NCBI RefSeq assembly: GCF_003429565.1
Contig: NZ_QUAK01000112.1
Coordinates: forward strand, 1 to 35,014
DNA length: 35,014 nucleotides
Source: Streptomyces triticagri
GTDB taxonomy: Bacteria; Actinomycetota; Actinomycetes; Streptomycetales; Streptomycetaceae
Direction of reading: 5' to 3'
Shown here: positions 32,357-35,014 of the stretch, piece by piece
Layout of the letters: each line of letters begins with the position of its first letter
How positions within the stretch are numbered: position 1 is the stretch's first letter
Notes under the pieces: generated by a model
Database searches by the model: none
The model's input: the letters and a program-made list of their open reading frames with translations, nothing else
What the model was told of the DNA's origin: nothing
Made by a program: the position numbers and the translations under genes

Positions 32357-33763
32357 ATGTCGGTAGGCGAAGAGATCCGTACGGAGCAGGGCAGGCCGCA
32401 GCAGAGCCTTGCCACGGGGGCCGCACGGAATCTGGCCACCACGACCAAGTCCACCCCGCAGATGCAGGAGATCAGCTCCCGCTGGCTCCTTCGCATGCTG
32501 CCCTGGGTGCAGGTGCAGGGCGGCACGTACCGGGTGAACCGCAGGCTGAGCTACTCGGTGGGCGACGGTCGCGTCACCTTCGTGAAGACCGGGGACCAGG
32601 TCCGGGTCATCCCGGCCGAGCTCGGCGAACTTCCGGCGCTGCGCCGGTTCGAGGACCTCGCCGTCCTCGAGGAGCTCGCACAGCGGTGCAGGCAGCGGGA
32701 GTTCGGCCCGGGCGAGACCATCGCGTCCTTCGGCAGCGCGGTGGACGAGGTGTATCTGCTCGCCCACGGCCGCGCGGAGAAGCTCGGCACCGGACCGTAC
32801 GGCGACGACGCGGTGCTGGGCGTCCTGGCCGACGGCGCCTACTTCGGCGACCAGTGCCTCGCCGACCCGGACGCCATCTGGGAGTACACGGCGCGCGCCG
32901 CCACCGCCTGCACCGTCCTCGCCCTGTCCCGGCAGGACGTCGCACAGCTCGCCGAGCGCGCGGACTCCCTGCGCACCCACCTCGCCGGACTGCACGCGGT
33001 CCCCGCCCAGCGGACCAACAAGTACGGCGAGAAGGAGATCGACCTCTCCGCAGGCCATGTCGGCGAGGCCGACATCCCGGGCACCTACGTCGACTACGAC
33101 GCGGCGCCCCGCGAGTACGAACTGAGCGTCGCCCAGACCGTGCTGCGCATCCACACCCGGGTCGCCGACCTCTACAACCAGCCCATGAACCAGACCGAGC
33201 AGCAGCTCCGGCTCACCGTCGAGGCACTCAAGGAGCGCCAGGAGCACGAACTGGTCAACAACCGCGAATTCGGCCTCCTCAGCAACTGCGAGTACGACCA
33301 GCGACTGCAGCCGCACGCCGGTGTGCCCAGCCCCGACGACATGGACGAACTGCTCAGCCGCAGGCGCGGATCCAAGATGTTCCTGGCCCACCCCCGGGCG
33401 ATCTCGGCCTTCGGACGTGAGTGCACCAGGCGCGGCGTCTACCCGGACACGGTGGAGGTGGCCGGCCACCACGTCCCCGCCTGGCGCGGCGTCCCGATCT
33501 TCCCGTGCAACAAGATCCCGATCAGCGACGCCAGGACGACCTCGATCCTGTGCATGCGGACCGGCGAGGAGGACGCCGGCGTGATCGGTCTGCAGCAGGC
33601 CGGCATCCCCGACGAGATCGAACCGAGCCTGTCCGTCCGCTTCATGGGCATCAGCGAGCAGGCGATCATGTCGTACCTCGTCACCGCCTACTACTCGGCC
33701 GCGGTCCTGGTCCCGGACGCCCTCGGGGTCCTGGAGAACGTGGAGATCGGCCGATGGAGGTGA
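32357..33763 (+). CDS. EshA-type Family 2B encapsulin shell protein with inserted cNMP-binding-like domain
   Basis: 468 residues. An N-terminal segment (1-90) and C-terminal part (about 215-468) form the HK97-type shell fold. Between them (about 92-212) lies a Crp-like beta-roll. Its phosphate-binding cassette is atypical: [22 protein letters not shown] has FGD instead of FGE but keeps an Arg (Arg180). Conserved shell segments include [68 protein letters not shown] and the C-terminal [39 protein letters not shown] region (429-468). Members assemble into capsid-like nanocompartments; S. griseus EshA was linked to hyphal extension and ppGpp. The ATG follows CTGGAGG. The stop overlaps the prenyl synthase gene, its likely cargo. 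Confidence 0.9.
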   Translation: MSVGEEIRTEQGRPQQSLATGAARNLATTTKSTPQMQEISSRWLLRMLPWVQVQGGTYRVNRRLSYSVGDGRVTFVKTGDQVRVIPAELGELPALRRFEDLAVLEELAQRCRQREFGPGETIASFGSAVDEVYLLAHGRAEKLGTGPYGDDAVLGVLADGAYFGDQCLADPDAIWEYTARAATACTVLALSRQDVAQLAERADSLRTHLAGLHAVPAQRTNKYGEKEIDLSAGHVGEADIPGTYVDYDAAPREYELSVAQTVLRIHTRVADLYNQPMNQTEQQLRLTVEALKERQEHELVNNREFGLLSNCEYDQRLQPHAGVPSPDDMDELLSRRRGSKMFLAHPRAISAFGRECTRRGVYPDTVEVAGHHVPAWRGVPIFPCNKIPISDARTTSILCMRTGEEDAGVIGLQQAGIPDEIEPSLSVRFMGISEQAIMSYLVTAYYSAAVLVPDALGVLENVEIGRWR

Positions 33764-34875
33764 CCGGGACGGCGGGGACGACGGAGACGGCAGGGGCGTG
33801 GCCCGCCGCCGTGCCCGCCCAGGGCCGCGGGACCAGGGCCGGGCCGGACGGCGCTGCCGACGGCCAGGAGGCCGCCGACCTCCTGGAGCGGACCCGGCAG
33901 GCGGTCGAGCCCGAGCTGCGCAGGGCCGTCGCGCTGCTGCCGGAGCCGCTCGGCCGGATCGCCCGGTACCACCTCGGCTGGGAGGCGGTCGACGGCACAC
34001 CCGTCACCGGGCAGTCGGGCAAGGCGATCCGGCCGGGTCTGGTGTTCGCCGCGGCGCGGGCGACCGGCGGGCAGCCGGCGGCGGCCGCACGGGCGGCGGC
34101 AGCAGTGGAGTTGACCCACAACTTCACCCTGCTGCACGACGACGTCATCGACCGCGACCACACCCGCAGACACCGGCCGACGGTCTGGACGGTCTTCGGG
34201 GACGCGGACGCGGTGCTCGCCGGGGACGCCCTGCAGGCGCTCGCCGTACGGCTGCTCGCCGAGGACTCGCATCCGGCCGCGGCCCGGGCCGCGGCGCGAC
34301 TGGCCGGCTGTGTGATCGAGCTCTGCGCGGGCCAGCAGGCGGACTGTGCACTGGAGCACCGGCCTCCCGGGGAGGTGACGCTCGAGGAGTGCCTGGCGAT
34401 GGCCGAGGCCAAGACGGGAGCACTGCTCGGCTGCGCCTGCGCCCTCGGTGCCCTGTATGCGGGCGCGGAGCCGGACGAGGTGGAGGCGATGGACGGCTTC
34501 GGGCGCCAGGCCGGTCTCGCCTTCCAGCTCATCGACGACGTGATCGGCATCTGGGGTGATCCGGCTCGTACGGGCAAGCCCGCGGGCGCCGATCTCGTCG
34601 CCCGGAAGAAGTCGCTCCCGGTGGTGGCCGCGCTCACCTCGGGTACGGCTGCGGGGGCCGAACTGGCCGCGTACTATGCCGGATCGACGGACCCCGCAGC
34701 GGTGGACCGGGCCGCGGACGCCGTGGACCGGGCGGGCGGCCGCGACTGGGCGCAGGCGCAGGCCGCGGACCGGATGGCCCGAGCCGTGCACCAGCTGTCC
34801 CGGGCCGTGCCCGATCCCGACCGGGCGGGAGGTCTGCTGGCTCTGGCGGAGTTCGTCACGCGCCGGACGCACTGA
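33754..34875 (+). CDS. Polyprenyl diphosphate synthase, probable encapsulin cargo
   Basis: 373 residues. All-helical trans-prenyltransferase that joins isoprenyl diphosphates. Motifs: GKAIRPGL (89-96, diphosphate contacts), first Asp-rich motif [10 protein letters not shown] (Asp129, Asp130, Asp133), and second motif [11 protein letters not shown] (Asp261, Asp262) with Gly where classical FPP synthases have the last Asp. The first about 40 residues are Gly/Ala/Pro/Thr-rich and disordered, as in N-terminal cargo-loading domains of Family 2B encapsulin cargo. The ATG lies inside the shell gene, a 10-base overlap, so the pair is translationally coupled. Chain length of the product is not predictable with confidence; a 17-bp hairpin ends the gene pair. 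Confidence 0.92.
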   Translation: MEVTGTAGTTETAGAWPAAVPAQGRGTRAGPDGAADGQEAADLLERTRQAVEPELRRAVALLPEPLGRIARYHLGWEAVDGTPVTGQSGKAIRPGLVFAAARATGGQPAAAARAAAAVELTHNFTLLHDDVIDRDHTRRHRPTVWTVFGDADAVLAGDALQALAVRLLAEDSHPAAARAAARLAGCVIELCAGQQADCALEHRPPGEVTLEECLAMAEAKTGALLGCACALGALYAGAEPDEVEAMDGFGRQAGLAFQLIDDVIGIWGDPARTGKPAGADLVARKKSLPVVAALTSGTAAGAELAAYYAGSTDPAAVDRAADAVDRAGGRDWAQAQAADRMARAVHQLSRAVPDPDRAGGLLALAEFVTRRTH

Positions 34876-34892
34876 GGCCGCGGCACTCCAGC

Positions 34893-34930
34893 CTGCGCGA
34901 GGGGTCCGGCCGGCCGGACCCCTCGCGCAG
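34893..34930. terminator. 38-bp perfect palindrome, terminator after the prenyl synthase gene
   Basis: CTGCGCGAGGGGTCCGG (34893-34909) and its exact reverse complement (34914-34930) flank CCGG, so the whole 38 bases are palindromic. It lies 17 bases after the stop codon and should end the encapsulin-cargo transcript. Confidence 0.88.
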
Positions 34931-34994
34931 CGCCGCCGAACCTCGCGCAGGACCGAACCCTGTGCGGGGGGACCGATCGAACGAGGAATCCGAA

Positions 34995-35014
34995 CACCGG
35001 GGAGGTGATCGCCT
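34995..35014 (+). promoter_or_regulatory. Shine-Dalgarno sequence of a gene starting beyond the window
   Basis: The last bases contain GGGGAGGTGATCGCCT, an almost complete anti-16S complement (GGAGGTGATC) at the normal distance from an ATG that would fall just past base 35014. An in-window GTG inside the motif is possible but less likely. Confidence 0.6.

Overview
The window is chromosomal DNA of a Streptomyces or very close actinomycete. Base composition is very GC-rich with G/C at almost every third codon position, GTG starts are frequent, and proteins such as DasR, WblE, NrdA and DasABC are recognisable as the Streptomyces versions. The gene order das/nag - PdtaS-like kinase - wblE - lipid kinase - sigma/anti-sigma - EshA-type shell protein resembles, from memory, the S. 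coelicolor SCO52xx core region. I see no insertion sequence, phage integrase, attachment site, tRNA, rRNA or CRISPR array.

Layout. 1-7435: a partial membrane HD-domain protein, a TPR protein, peptide deformylase, a GlxA/AraC regulator on the other strand, a DUF5701 protein, then a translationally overlapping pair of resistance-type enzymes (Vat-like xenobiotic acetyltransferase and erythromycin-esterase-like protein) and a small ORF. 7348-11062: class Ia ribonucleotide reductase nrdA-nrdB, read leftward, with a cobalamin riboswitch, an abutting hairpin and two NrdR boxes. 11099-14101: a GNAT acetyltransferase and the cstA-ybdD nutrient uptake pair. 14250-22412: the aminosugar block: dasR regulator, dasABC importer for chitin oligomers, dasD N-acetylglucosaminidase, nagB deaminase and a SIS-domain sugar-phosphate protein, with DasR operator (dre) sites in the promoters. 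22818-24735: a soluble PdtaS-like sensor kinase and wblE (WhiB1 family), an arrangement also found in mycobacteria. 25054-28508: diacylglycerol-kinase-family lipid kinase, small membrane protein, SigB/SigF-type sigma factor with its RsbW-like anti-sigma partner, and a UBP zinc-finger protein. 28571-32075: Na+/H+ antiporter, a PLP enzyme, an unsecreted peptidoglycan amidase and a small conserved protein.

32357-34875 is the most unusual part: an EshA-type protein, which I identify as a Family 2B encapsulin shell (HK97 fold with an inserted cyclic-nucleotide-binding-like domain), overlaps by 10 nt a polyprenyl diphosphate synthase carrying a disordered N-terminal extension typical of encapsulated cargo. 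Together they look like a prenyl-diphosphate-making protein nanocompartment. A strong Shine-Dalgarno sequence in the last 20 bases shows that another gene starts just outside the window.

How the parts fit: chitin-derived GlcNAc oligomers are bound by DasA, imported by DasBC, cut by DasD and deaminated by NagB, all under DasR, which senses aminosugar phosphates. NrdAB supplies deoxynucleotides when vitamin B12 (needed by the class II enzyme) is scarce. Many adjacent genes point outward from shared control regions or inward onto strong bidirectional hairpin terminators, which are listed separately.
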